NCBI RefSeq assembly: GCF_024580955.1
Contig: NZ_JANIKD010000008.1
Location: 31,218-95,217 of the forward strand
From: Corynebacterium sp. 122RC1
GTDB taxonomy: Bacteria; Actinomycetota; Actinomycetes; Mycobacteriales; Mycobacteriaceae
Reading direction: 5' to 3'
Length of the DNA stretch: 64,000 bases
Below are positions 9,307 through 17,396 of this stretch, piece after piece. The position numbers and the translations under genes were made by a program. Under the pieces are notes generated by a model, which saw only the letters and a list, made by a program, of their open reading frames with translations, was not told where the DNA came from and made no database searches. Each line of letters starts with the position of its first letter. Within the stretch, counting starts at the first letter, position 1.

Positions 9307-10353
9307 TTAGAGCTCGCCTTCTTGCGGTGAGGAGTGCTCAACCAACGCCTCGCCCGCCGGAACAAGCACGGAATCCACTGCAGCCTGTGGGGTGCTGACG
9401 GCCAGGATGATGTCACGCCCAAGGCCGTACCAAACCGAGGCGGTGGTGCCGTTTCCTAGGGTGGTGTCTTCAAACCAGGCGATCTCATTGATCTGCTGCA
9501 ACTGTGCGCCGGCCTCGTAGGACTGGGGGAAGTCAACCGCGCAGCGAATCACCACAGCCTCATGGCCAGGTGCCACCCACGCCCGGGAGTAGCCTTCCAA
9601 AGCCTGGGCTTTGGGGCCATTTTCAACCGCGTCGATCGCGTCAATCGCGGTGTAGGTGGGACCGGTGCCAAAGGTTTCAGGCAGAGAGGCCAAAAGGTCC
9701 TCGCAGCGTTGCGCTAAGTCAGCACCTTCTGAGCCACCGGATGTTCCACCGGCCTCGATTGCGGTTGTGAGCTGCGCGAGCGGGGTCGGATTGAACGCCG
9801 CTTGACGGACTTCCAGCGAGTCCATGGCTGCGCTGAGTTCGCCTGTGGGCGCGGTGTGTGGGGCGCTGGCGTCGTCGGCAGTGATTGCCACAACCGGCCA
9901 ACGGTTCACTGAGTACCAAGTGCGCATCGTGGATTGCGGGGTGGTGTCCGCGACCTCGAGCCAGTGTGTGCCGGACTGTTCGGAAATCAGCGACAGCGCG
10001 TTGTACTGCAAAGGCAAATCCACGCCACAGCGCAAGGTGATGCGGGTTTGGGAATCCTGCTGCCACGCGGCGGCGCCGTTGGGTGCGGGCTCAACCAGCT
10101 CGGCGCGGTCAAGGCCTAGGAGTTCCTCGGGGAGGGTGGCTACGAAGTCTGCGCACTCTGCGGAGTTGGCATCGGGGGTGTCCAGCACGCTCATTGCCAC
10201 GGGCTGGTTCGCCGCTTTCTCATACACCATTTTGGCCCCCACCAGCACAGCCACAACCAGGGCTAATGCGAGGAAGAGAGCGAGGAGCATCGGCCAGTTG
10301 CCGCGCCAAAATTGTTGTTTGGAGGTGGGAGTGGACTGGCTGGGCGAACTCAT
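9307..10353 (-). CDS. Membrane-anchored protein with two DUF3515-like repeats
   Basis: A 348-residue protein with a single N-terminal transmembrane helix (about 20-42) and an extracytoplasmic remainder. DUF3515 proteins normally sit between ddl and thiL in actinobacteria and carry one ~120-residue domain. Here the unit is present twice. The first, about residues 60-165, has ECADFVATLPEEL and LRCGVDLPLQY. The second, about 215-335, has RCEDLLASLPETF and IRCAVDFPQSY. Each copy keeps two cysteines and a C-x-VD-P-x-x-Y block, so an internal duplication is likely. ATG 10353 is preferred over the TTG three codons upstream. The function of DUF3515 is unknown; envelope localisation is inferred. Confidence 0.75.
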   Translation of the reverse strand: MSSPSQSTPTSKQQFWRGNWPMLLALFLALALVVAVLVGAKMVYEKAANQPVAMSVLDTPDANSAECADFVATLPEELLGLDRAELVEPAPNGAAAWQQDSQTRITLRCGVDLPLQYNALSLISEQSGTHWLEVADTTPQSTMRTWYSVNRWPVVAITADDASAPHTAPTGELSAAMDSLEVRQAAFNPTPLAQLTTAIEAGGTSGGSEGADLAQRCEDLLASLPETFGTGPTYTAIDAIDAVENGPKAQALEGYSRAWVAPGHEAVVIRCAVDFPQSYEAGAQLQQINEIAWFEDTTLGNGTTASVWYGLGRDIILAVSTPQAAVDSVLVPAGEALVEHSSPQEGEL

Positions 10354-10398
10354 AGGGAACAATTCTACAACGCTGCCCTAGGAGGCCCAGCTCCCAGC

Positions 10399-10450
10399 CC
10401 CAAGGCCCGAGAGCCCCGAGAGCCCGAGACCCGAGGACCGAGCCTCGAAA
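10399..10450. repeat. Heptamer tandem array upstream of thiL
   Basis: Degenerate 7-bp units CCCAAGG, CCCGAGA (three), CCCGAGG, ACCGAGC and CTCGAAA, with one- and two-base slips. It lies between the DUF3515 gene and thiL, which diverge from this gap. The same unit family recurs at 57081-57122 and, inverted, at 63391-63425. Confidence 0.7.
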
Positions 10451-10558
10451 CTACTCACTTTCATCCCTTGAAGCCCCCGCGAACCGCGAACCGCGTGCCG
10501 CCGTACATCCGCCTTTGCTCTGCGGGCTATTGTTGGTGCGAAGGATGAGGAGCCGAAA

Positions 10559-11563
10559 TTGAAACGGATTAACCCCACACTCGCGGAGGTAGGCGAGCGG
10601 AAAGCGATTAACACCATCATCGCGCACGCTCCGAGCAGCCGAAATGGCGACGATGCCGCCGTGCTCAGCCACGCCGCCCCAAATTCGCGCACCGTAGTGA
10701 CTACGGACATGCTGGTGGAGAACCGCCACTTCACGCTGGACTGGTCCACCCCCGCGGAAATTGGGCGCAAAGCCATCACCCAGAACTTTGCAGACATCGA
10801 GGCGATGGGCGCCAGGCCTGTGGCTGCGCTCCTGGCCATCTCCGCGCCGAGCTACACTCGGCTCGAATTCATCTCCGAGCTGGCGCGAGGTATCTCGCAG
10901 CGGGTGAAGGACTACCACGCGGAACTCGTGGGCGGGGACATCACTGACGGTGAACAAATCGTCCTTTCTGTCACCGCAATCGGCCAGCTTGGAGGTTCCA
11001 TTCCGGCACTGACGCTGGACGCCGCCAAGCCGGGGCACATCATCATCGCTTCAGGCGAGATCGGTGCATCTGCGGCGGGGCTTGCGCTACTCCGCAGGTT
11101 TGGCAGGGAAGAGATGCCCACGGAGTTCTTGCCGTTGCTTCGCTCGCACTGCCAGGCACACGTTCCGCCAGGGCGCGGATTCGTGGCTCGTTCTGCCGGT
11201 GTGTCAGCCATGACCGACAACTCAGATGGCCTCGTTGCAGACCTTGGTACCATGGCCCGCCGCTCCGGGGTGATCATGGACCTGCAGGCAACTGCGCTGG
11301 AACCTAGCCCTCTCATGCGCCTCGCCGGCAAGGTACTCGACCAAGATCCGTGGCAATGGGTACTTTCCGGCGGCGAGGACCACACGCTACTGGGAACCAC
11401 CGCGCATGCCGCACCCACGGGGTTCCGCCAGATCGGGGTGGTGCGCAAAGCGCAGCACCATCAGCATCACCAACAGCATGTGCTTCTTGACGGCACCTGC
11501 GTTGATCAATTCGAGGGATGGAATTCATTTCCCGGGGTTCGTACGGAAGCGAAAGCAGAGTGA
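10559..11563 (+). CDS. thiL: Thiamine-monophosphate kinase
   Basis: Phosphorylates thiamine monophosphate to the active coenzyme thiamine diphosphate. It is a 334-residue AIR-synthase-fold protein. It shows NGDDAAVL, TTDMLVENRHF, NFADIEAMGA and MTDNSDGLVADLG, all diagnostic ThiL segments carrying the metal-binding aspartates. The start is a TTG at 10559, supported by GGATGAGG (10543-10550) eight bases upstream; no ATG or GTG is available before the conserved region. A histidine/glutamine-rich stretch (KAQHHQHHQQHVLLD) interrupts the C-terminal part and may be a metal-binding or flexible insertion. ung follows after five bases, so the two are co-transcribed. Confidence 0.92.
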   Translation: MKRINPTLAEVGERKAINTIIAHAPSSRNGDDAAVLSHAAPNSRTVVTTDMLVENRHFTLDWSTPAEIGRKAITQNFADIEAMGARPVAALLAISAPSYTRLEFISELARGISQRVKDYHAELVGGDITDGEQIVLSVTAIGQLGGSIPALTLDAAKPGHIIIASGEIGASAAGLALLRRFGREEMPTEFLPLLRSHCQAHVPPGRGFVARSAGVSAMTDNSDGLVADLGTMARRSGVIMDLQATALEPSPLMRLAGKVLDQDPWQWVLSGGEDHTLLGTTAHAAPTGFRQIGVVRKAQHHQHHQQHVLLDGTCVDQFEGWNSFPGVRTEAKAE

Positions 11564-11568
11564 GCTCC

Positions 11569-12300
11569 ATGACCACGGAAAATACCCCTGATCTGCCACA
11601 GACCGAACTGCCTCAGTGGGCGCGTCCCAACGGAGCTGCTGGGGCCGATGAGACCGCTGGGCTCGTTCACCCAAGCTGGCTGCCGCTTCTCCAAAGCCAA
11701 GCGGCCACGCTCTGGGAGATAGACGCGATCCTGCACAAGCAACCGGTCTTCCTACCCCAGCCTCAGAATTTGCTGGCGGCCTTGAGCATCCCGTTTCACG
11801 CCGTCAAGGTAGTAATCCTTGGCCAGGACCCGTATCCCACGCCGGGGCACGCAATCGGGTTGAGTTTTGCCGTTGCCCCAGAAGTGGCCCCCTTGCCGCG
11901 CAGCTTGAACAACATTTTCCAAGAACTCGTACACGATCAAGGGGTGCCCAAGCCGGCAAATGGTGATCTTCGCCCGTGGCTTGCACAGGGCGTCATGCTG
12001 CTCAATAGAGTCCTCTCGGTCGCCCCTGGTGCCGCTGGCTCACACAGGGGAATTGGCTGGGAGGCTTTCACTGCGGCGATCATTACCGCTCTCGCAGAAC
12101 GGCAAGCCCCTTTGGTGGGAGTGCTCTGGGGCAATGACGCCAAAGCAACAGCCCCGCTATTCGGCGCGCATCCGACAGTGCAAAGTGCGCACCCTTCGCC
12201 TCTGTCTGCCCGCCGCGGCTTCTTTGGTTCTGCGCCGTTTAGTCAGGTAAACAAGCATCTTGTGGCCGCGGGCGCACAACCTGTGGACTGGCGCTTGTAG
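11569..12300 (+). CDS. ung: Uracil-DNA glycosylase, family 1
   Basis: Removes uracil from DNA as the first step of base excision repair. It carries the water-activating motif GQDPYPTPGHA and the DNA-minor-groove motif HPSPLSARRGFFGS, both intact. From ATG 11569 the protein has 243 residues with a variable N-terminal ~30. The earlier in-frame ATG at 11518 lies inside thiL and is rejected. Five bases separate thiL and ung, and ten separate ung from the next gene. Confidence 0.95.
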   Translation: MTTENTPDLPQTELPQWARPNGAAGADETAGLVHPSWLPLLQSQAATLWEIDAILHKQPVFLPQPQNLLAALSIPFHAVKVVILGQDPYPTPGHAIGLSFAVAPEVAPLPRSLNNIFQELVHDQGVPKPANGDLRPWLAQGVMLLNRVLSVAPGAAGSHRGIGWEAFTAAIITALAERQAPLVGVLWGNDAKATAPLFGAHPTVQSAHPSPLSARRGFFGSAPFSQVNKHLVAAGAQPVDWRL

Positions 12301-12310
12301 GATATTTTGC

Positions 12311-14077
12311 ATGACAACTCCGCCTTCGCATGCACTCGACGGCCACGGGCTTTATCAGTGGGCCCACGCCGCTGCCGATGCATTGGAGGCGCATCGCAGG
12401 CAGATCAACGCACTCAACGTGTTCCCCGTTCCGGATTCAGACACCGGCTCAAACATGGCTTTCACCATGCGCGCGGCGGTGGACCAGGCAGCTTACTTTG
12501 CTCAAGCAGATGGGGATTCCGCTGGGCGCGCTCAGTGGGATGTGTTGGAAATAGCCGCAGCCTTGGCAAAGGGAGCGGTCAAGGGCGCGCGCGGAAACTC
12601 CGGAGTAGTGCTCAGCCAGGTGCTTCGCGGTGTGGCGCAGGCGTGCGAACGCGGCCCGCTGGACGCACCCGGGTTCCAGGAGGCACTGCGCCAGGGATTG
12701 CGTTTCGTGGAGGGGGCAATCGCCGCACCCGTGGAGGGCACGATCATCACGGTGCTGCGTGAGGTAGCGCAGGTAGGGGAGCGTACCGACGCCCACCCGT
12801 TTGCCGACCTGCCAACACTCCTTCATTCAGCCACATCCGTTGCACTCACCGCTCTTAAGGAAACCCCCAGCCAACTGCCCGAACTCCGAGAGGCCGGAGT
12901 GGTGGATGCTGGCGGAGCAGGTTTGGTACTGGTGTTGGATGTGCTGAGCCAGCAACTGGGGAACCCGGCTATTGACCTTTCGGAGGTGTTTGGCCAGGCC
13001 AAATCCGCTCCATCACCCGAAACACCGACGCGGCACAGCACCCAGCCCGCATTAGCCTGTAGCCACGGTGAAGGGTCCCTCGATTCCGATTCCGATTCCG
13101 GTTCCGGCTACCTGGAGGTGATGTTCTACGCCGCTGAGGTGGACCGCACCCAGCTTGCTGAAGCATTGGAACCTTTGGGCGATTCCCTCGTTATTGCCCC
13201 AGCCAGTGATTCCGAGTGCACCGTCCACATCCACACCGAGCGCGCTGCGGAGGTAATCACCGCTGCATACGCTTTGGCTACGGTGAGTGACCTGCGCATC
13301 GAAGTGCTTCCTACCGCGGCCCAAAGGCATGGGGAAGCTGGGGCACCTGGGCGCGTCGTTGTTGTGCTCAGCCCTGCTGGGGAACTCGCGGACCTCTTTG
13401 CCCAGGCTGGGGCCCTTGTTGTGGAGGCAGAGGCGGGGAAAGGCCGTGACCGGGACCGCCAGGATGTTGTGCGCCAGGAATTGGTAGGGGAGATCGCGGC
13501 GACCATCCAGCACAGTCAGGCCAAGGAGGTGCTTCTGCTGCCAAATGGCCTGCTCACCAAGCTGGAGCTGGCGGCGGTGGTTCGTGCGAGCCGTGGATTC
13601 CAGCAGAACATCAACATTGTGCTTTCGGGAGCTGTGGTGCGAGGACTCGCAGCCCTTGCGGTGCACGATCCGACGCTGCCGCTGGCCGTGGATTCCTATG
13701 ACATGTCTGAAGCTGTGGCTGGAATGCGGATTTGTGAGTTCACTAGGGCGGAAAAAGCGCGGCTCACCCCAGCCGGTGCGTGCGCGAAGCATGACGTCCT
13801 GGCTACTTCCGGGACCAATGTGCTGGGCGTATTCGATGACCTCCCAACCGCCATCCGTGAGACCACCAAGAACATGTTTGCCCAAGGCGGGGAGCGCCTT
13901 ACCGTGTTGATTCACGCTACCGCGGCCCAGCAAGAGCGGGACGCGGGCACCCGTGCAATGCTGAACGGGGACGCGCTGCAGCACGCGCTTGAACAGGACC
14001 TTGCAAAGTACGGCGCGGAGGTCGCTGTGTACCCTGCGCACAACATGGCAAACCTGGCAGAGATTGGCGTGGAGTAG
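12311..14077 (+). CDS. DAK2-domain protein, FakA/YloV-like
   Basis: A 588-residue protein of the FakA family (fatty-acid kinase ATP-binding subunit). In other Gram-positives it phosphorylates fatty acids held by a FakB/DegV partner; no such partner is in this window. The N-terminal DAK2 domain has NVFPVPDSDTGSNM, GARGNSGVVLSQ and VDAGGAGL. The FakA-central and C-terminal domains follow. Between them is a low-complexity linker near residues 255-265 encoded by hexamer repeats (Asp-Ser/Gly-Ser). ATG 12311 has AGGA (12299-12302) upstream. It sits in the thiL-ung-fakA-recG run, the usual actinobacterial context. Confidence 0.85.
   Translation: MTTPPSHALDGHGLYQWAHAAADALEAHRRQINALNVFPVPDSDTGSNMAFTMRAAVDQAAYFAQADGDSAGRAQWDVLEIAAALAKGAVKGARGNSGVVLSQVLRGVAQACERGPLDAPGFQEALRQGLRFVEGAIAAPVEGTIITVLREVAQVGERTDAHPFADLPTLLHSATSVALTALKETPSQLPELREAGVVDAGGAGLVLVLDVLSQQLGNPAIDLSEVFGQAKSAPSPETPTRHSTQPALACSHGEGSLDSDSDSGSGYLEVMFYAAEVDRTQLAEALEPLGDSLVIAPASDSECTVHIHTERAAEVITAAYALATVSDLRIEVLPTAAQRHGEAGAPGRVVVVLSPAGELADLFAQAGALVVEAEAGKGRDRDRQDVVRQELVGEIAATIQHSQAKEVLLLPNGLLTKLELAAVVRASRGFQQNINIVLSGAVVRGLAALAVHDPTLPLAVDSYDMSEAVAGMRICEFTRAEKARLTPAGACAKHDVLATSGTNVLGVFDDLPTAIRETTKNMFAQGGERLTVLIHATAAQQERDAGTRAMLNGDALQHALEQDLAKYGAEVAVYPAHNMANLAEIGVE
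13081..13106 (+). repeat. In-frame hexamer repeat in the fakA-like linker
   Basis: About four TTCCGA-type units in phase, encoding alternating Asp-Ser then Gly-Ser. Six-base units keep the reading frame when copy number changes. On the complement they match the TCGGAA units of the leuC-leuD array. Confidence 0.7.
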
Positions 14078-14085
14078 CTTTTACC

Positions 14086-16392
14086 ATGAGCAGCACTCGC
14101 GGAAAACCTGCCCTAACAGGCAAGACGCCCAAGACACCCTCCGTAAAAGGAGTCCGGAGCAAGCCGACGCCACCTCCGCCGCCCGCAGGTCCTTGGGAAA
14201 ACGCCACGCCGTTGCGTGAGGTGCTGCCCGAAAAAGAGGCGAAGGCCTTTGCCAAAGAGTTTGGGTACACCACCGTGGGCGAGTTGCTCATGCACGCGCC
14301 GCGGGCCTACGTTGCCCAAGGCCAGGTGCACGCCGCCGGGATGATCACGGAGGGGGAGGTGATCACCATCATCGGGGAGGTGGTACACACGAACCAGCGC
14401 ACTGTGACCGCGCGCCATGGAAAGCAATCGGGGCGCCCGATGAAGCTCTACGAGGTCACGATTTTTGATGGATCGGCGCAGTTCAGCGCCACCTTCTTCA
14501 ACGCGCATTGGATTCCCTCCATGTTGCCGCAAGGTTCAAGGGGAATGTTCACCGGCAAGGTGAAACTCTTTGGCCGGCAAGTGCAACTCCAACACCCCGA
14601 CTACCTGGTGTTTCCCAGCGTTGATGAATCCACCGGTAAGGTGACACGGGCAAAAGGCTCCTCCGGTCTTTCTCACATGGCAAACGAGCTGCCCAGTGAG
14701 GAACTCGCGAACGTCCTGGCCAACTTGCCCTACATCCCTGTGTATCCGGCGAAAAAGGGCATGCCCTCCTGGCGGATATTCGCGGCCATCTACCAGGTGC
14801 TCCAAAATACCGACACCTTGCCAGACCCGATCGGCGCGCACATCCCGCAAGGCCTGCCCGATTTTGATACCGCCGTGCGCCAGCTCCACCTCGCTCAGGA
14901 ACCCGGCGCGTTCCATGCGGTGCAGCGGCTGAAATACAACGAGGCCCTCACCCTGAACTTGGTCATGGCGTTACGACGTGCCCAGGCGCAAACCCGCTCG
15001 GCGCCCATCTTGGCGGTTGCGGCGGGAGCGGCAGGTGGGGCTTCGTCGGGTGGAGCTTCATCGAGTGGGGAGTCGAGGTATGGGAAGCTCGCCGCTGCCT
15101 TGCCGTATGCCCTCACTACAGGTCAGCAAAAGGTGTTAGAGGAGATTACCGCTGACCTGAGTTGTGAGCACCCCATGCAGCGTCTGCTGCAAGGTGAAGT
15201 TGGTTCCGGTAAGACCGTGGTGAGTGTGCTTGCTATGTTGCAGGCGGTGGATGCCGGATACCAATGCGCACTGCTTGCACCCACTGAGGTGCTGGCTCAG
15301 CAGCATGGCCATAGCATCCGCGCTCTGCTGGATCAGGCGGGGGTGCAGGCAAAGGTCACGGTTCTCACCGGGAGTTTGCCTGTGGTGGCCAAGCGCCAAG
15401 CGCTGTTGGATATTGTGTCCGGTGAAGCGCACATTGTGGTGGGCACTCATGCGCTGTTGCAGGAGGGCGTGGAGTTTTTCCGCCTGGGTTTCTGCGTGGT
15501 GGATGAGCAACACCGCTTCGGTGTGGAACAGCGTGACCACCTGCGCAACATGGGGCCCAATGGGCTGACCCCGCACCTGTTGGTGATGACGGCCACCCCG
15601 ATTCCACGCACCATTGCCATCACGGCTTTTGGTGACCTCACCGTTTCCATCCTCAGCGAACTGCCGGGCGGCAGGAAACCGATTCAAACTCATGTGATCC
15701 AAGCGGGGAATACCAAGTGGGTGCAGCGCATGTGGGAACGCACCCGCGAGGAAATCCAGCAAGGCCGCCAAGCCTATGTGGTCTGCCCCAGGATCCAGGG
15801 CGAAGGAGGGGTGGAGGAGACCAAGCTCCAGCTTCAACACAGCGAGCTCAAAGGCCTCAAGGTGGCGATGTTGCACGGCGGCATGCATCCAGAGGACAAA
15901 GACGCCATCATGGCCCAGTTCGCAGCCGGCATGATTGACGTGCTGGTTTCCACCACCGTGATTGAGGTGGGCATTGACGTCCCGAATGCCACAGTGATGA
16001 TCATTACCGAACCCGAACAGTTTGGCATCTCCCAGCTCCACCAGCTCCGCGGGCGCGTGGGCCGCGGCGGCAATGCTTCACTGTGCTTCCTCTACACCGA
16101 TCGCAGCGTGGAGGAGCCGAGCTTTAGCCGCTTGCAGGCGGTGGCAGAGACGAATGACGGTTTTGCCCTCGCGGAATTGGACCTCAGTGTGCGCCAAGAG
16201 GGCAACGTCTTGGGCGTCAGCCAGTCTGGGGTTGCTCGTACCACGCGCTTCCTCAAGCTCACCCAAGATCGGGAGTTGGTGGAGCGAGCGCATCAGGATG
16301 CGGATCGGCTTGCCTCGCAGGACCCGGAGCTCGCCGCTGCGCTGGTGGAGGGCATCGAGCTGCATCTGCAGGAGTACTTGGACAAAACCTAG
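14086..16392 (+). CDS. recG: ATP-dependent DNA helicase RecG
   Basis: Branch-migrating helicase that regresses stalled forks and processes Holliday junctions. The protein has 768 residues. An N-terminal wedge/OB domain has VITIIGEVVHTNQRT and ends with PDYLV. The helicase core has Walker A GEVGSGKTVV, LLAPTEVLAQQH, the DEQH box (VVDEQHRFGVEQR) and MTATPIPRT. The C-terminal RecG motif QLRGRVGRGG is present. A low-complexity Ala/Gly/Ser insertion (AAGAAGGASSGGASSS) lies in the linker near residue 310. The final codons DKT-stop are the first unit of a 13-bp tandem array. ATG 14086 lies eight bases after the preceding stop. Confidence 0.95.
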   Translation: MSSTRGKPALTGKTPKTPSVKGVRSKPTPPPPPAGPWENATPLREVLPEKEAKAFAKEFGYTTVGELLMHAPRAYVAQGQVHAAGMITEGEVITIIGEVVHTNQRTVTARHGKQSGRPMKLYEVTIFDGSAQFSATFFNAHWIPSMLPQGSRGMFTGKVKLFGRQVQLQHPDYLVFPSVDESTGKVTRAKGSSGLSHMANELPSEELANVLANLPYIPVYPAKKGMPSWRIFAAIYQVLQNTDTLPDPIGAHIPQGLPDFDTAVRQLHLAQEPGAFHAVQRLKYNEALTLNLVMALRRAQAQTRSAPILAVAAGAAGGASSGGASSSGESRYGKLAAALPYALTTGQQKVLEEITADLSCEHPMQRLLQGEVGSGKTVVSVLAMLQAVDAGYQCALLAPTEVLAQQHGHSIRALLDQAGVQAKVTVLTGSLPVVAKRQALLDIVSGEAHIVVGTHALLQEGVEFFRLGFCVVDEQHRFGVEQRDHLRNMGPNGLTPHLLVMTATPIPRTIAITAFGDLTVSILSELPGGRKPIQTHVIQAGNTKWVQRMWERTREEIQQGRQAYVVCPRIQGEGGVEETKLQLQHSELKGLKVAMLHGGMHPEDKDAIMAQFAAGMIDVLVSTTVIEVGIDVPNATVMIITEPEQFGISQLHQLRGRVGRGGNASLCFLYTDRSVEEPSFSRLQAVAETNDGFALAELDLSVRQEGNVLGVSQSGVARTTRFLKLTQDRELVERAHQDADRLASQDPELAAALVEGIELHLQEYLDKT

Positions 16393-16445
16393 CGACAAAA
16401 CCTAGCGACAAAACCTAGCGACAAAACCTTGCGACAAGTCCCAGC
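16381..16445 (+). repeat. 13-bp tandem array covering the recG stop codon
   Basis: Unit GACAAAACCTAGC: three identical copies (16381-16419), a fourth with one change (16420-16432) and a fifth, more degenerate (16433-16445). The recG stop TAG is inside the first copy. Copy-number change would not alter the protein, because every complete unit in the recG frame supplies the same Asp-Lys-Thr-stop. Confidence 0.9.
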
Positions 16446-16462
16446 GCTGTTTCCCGCGTGCG

Positions 16463-16498
16463 GCGGTGATGGGTGGGCGTGCTGGCGGCGTCGGTAAT
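16463..16498 (+). repeat. Dispersed 36-bp GGCGTCGG element, copy A
   Basis: Aligns without gaps to 61773-61808 (28 of 36 bases identical by hand count). It aligns with one single-base gap to 31890-31924. It ends 46 bases before the start of the biotinyl-domain gene. Confidence 0.7.
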
Positions 16499-16532
16499 GG
16501 GTGGGGCGCGCCCTCGCACGCGCTGCTTGCGC

Positions 16533-16538
16533 TAAGGT
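16533..16538 (+). promoter_or_regulatory. -10 element of the biotinyl-domain gene
   Basis: TAAGGT six bases before ATG 16545, as expected for a leaderless transcript; no ribosome site is present upstream of the ATG. Confidence 0.5.
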
Positions 16539-16544
16539 AGACCC

Positions 16545-16757
16545 ATGAAAATTTGCGCCCCTTTTGCAGGCATTGTGCACTACAAAGTTGCCGCCGGAGA
16601 CAGGGTTGAGACCGGCCAGGAGCTCGCATCTGTAGAGGCAATCAAGCTTGAAGCCCCGCTGCTGGCGCCAGGACCGGGGGTGGTGGACGAGCTGCATGTG
16701 GCTGATTTTTCGGACGTGATCGGCGGAGACGCCCTGATCACTCTCAGGGAGGCCTAA
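16545..16757 (+). CDS. Small stand-alone biotinyl/lipoyl-attachment protein
   Basis: A 70-residue protein that is essentially only a biotinyl domain. It has AGIVHYKVAAGDRVETGQEL, then the attachment hairpin EAIKLEAPL with Lys34, and a closing GVVDELHV segment. Canonical biotin carriers have EAMKM; here Ile replaces Met, which may affect recognition by biotin ligase. Possible roles are a carrier for a biotin-dependent carboxylase or decarboxylase, or a lipoyl-like carrier; no carboxylase subunit is in the window. It lies between recG and rsmD, with only three bases before rsmD. The message appears leaderless. Confidence 0.75.
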   Translation: MKICAPFAGIVHYKVAAGDRVETGQELASVEAIKLEAPLLAPGPGVVDELHVADFSDVIGGDALITLREA

Positions 16758-16760
16758 ACC

Positions 16761-17396
16761 ATGGGGCAAACTCGTGTGATTTCTGGTGAGGCCCGCGGCC
16801 GCAAACTGAAGGTGCCCGAACACGGCACCAGGCCTACCTCGGATCGGGCGAAAGAGGGCCTGTTTTCCTCGCTCGCTGTACGCTTTGGGTTCCAGGATTT
16901 CCGCGTCTTGGACCTCTTCGCAGGGTCGGGTGCGCTGGGGCTTGAGGCCGCGAGCCGCGGGGCTGCAACCGTGGTGCTGGTGGAAAACAACCCCAAAGCA
17001 GTGGCGGTGATCCGGCACAACGCGCAGGTAGTTGGCCACCCCGACGTGCGAATCGAGGAGATGAAGGCCTCCACCTACCTGGCAACCGCGCCCAAAGAAT
17101 ACTTTGACATGGTGCTTGCGGACCCACCTTATGAGCTCGCGGATGAGGCGGTAGCAGAAATGGTGCAGGCGCTGCTGCCAACGCTTGCCGACGGCGCCGC
17201 CGTGGTCATCGAACGCCACCGAGACAGCGCCGAAACAGCGTGGCCCGAATGCCTGGTGCCAACAACCCAGAAGCTCAAGAAGCGCACCTTCGGTATCGCG
17301 CGGATGGACATGGCCGTATTCCACAAGGATTTGTGGGATGCCCAAGACTCCGGCGTCCAGGGTAGCGATGGTGTTGAAGAAGGTGAAGAGGGATGA
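16761..17396 (+). CDS. rsmD: 16S rRNA (guanine966-N2)-methyltransferase
   Basis: A 211-residue Rossmann methyltransferase. It has RVISGEARGRKLKVP at the N-terminus, the SAM loop LDLFAGSGALGLEAASRGA and the catalytic DPPY. These mark it as RsmD, which modifies G966 of 16S rRNA. The C-terminus carries a short acidic tail. The stop overlaps the coaD start as ATGA, so the two are translationally coupled, as in most actinobacteria. Confidence 0.92.
   Translation: MGQTRVISGEARGRKLKVPEHGTRPTSDRAKEGLFSSLAVRFGFQDFRVLDLFAGSGALGLEAASRGAATVVLVENNPKAVAVIRHNAQVVGHPDVRIEEMKASTYLATAPKEYFDMVLADPPYELADEAVAEMVQALLPTLADGAAVVIERHRDSAETAWPECLVPTTQKLKKRTFGIARMDMAVFHKDLWDAQDSGVQGSDGVEEGEEG

Noticed and set aside
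16381..16445. CRISPR array
   Set aside because: Units are 13 bp with no spacers and no cas genes; a simple tandem repeat.
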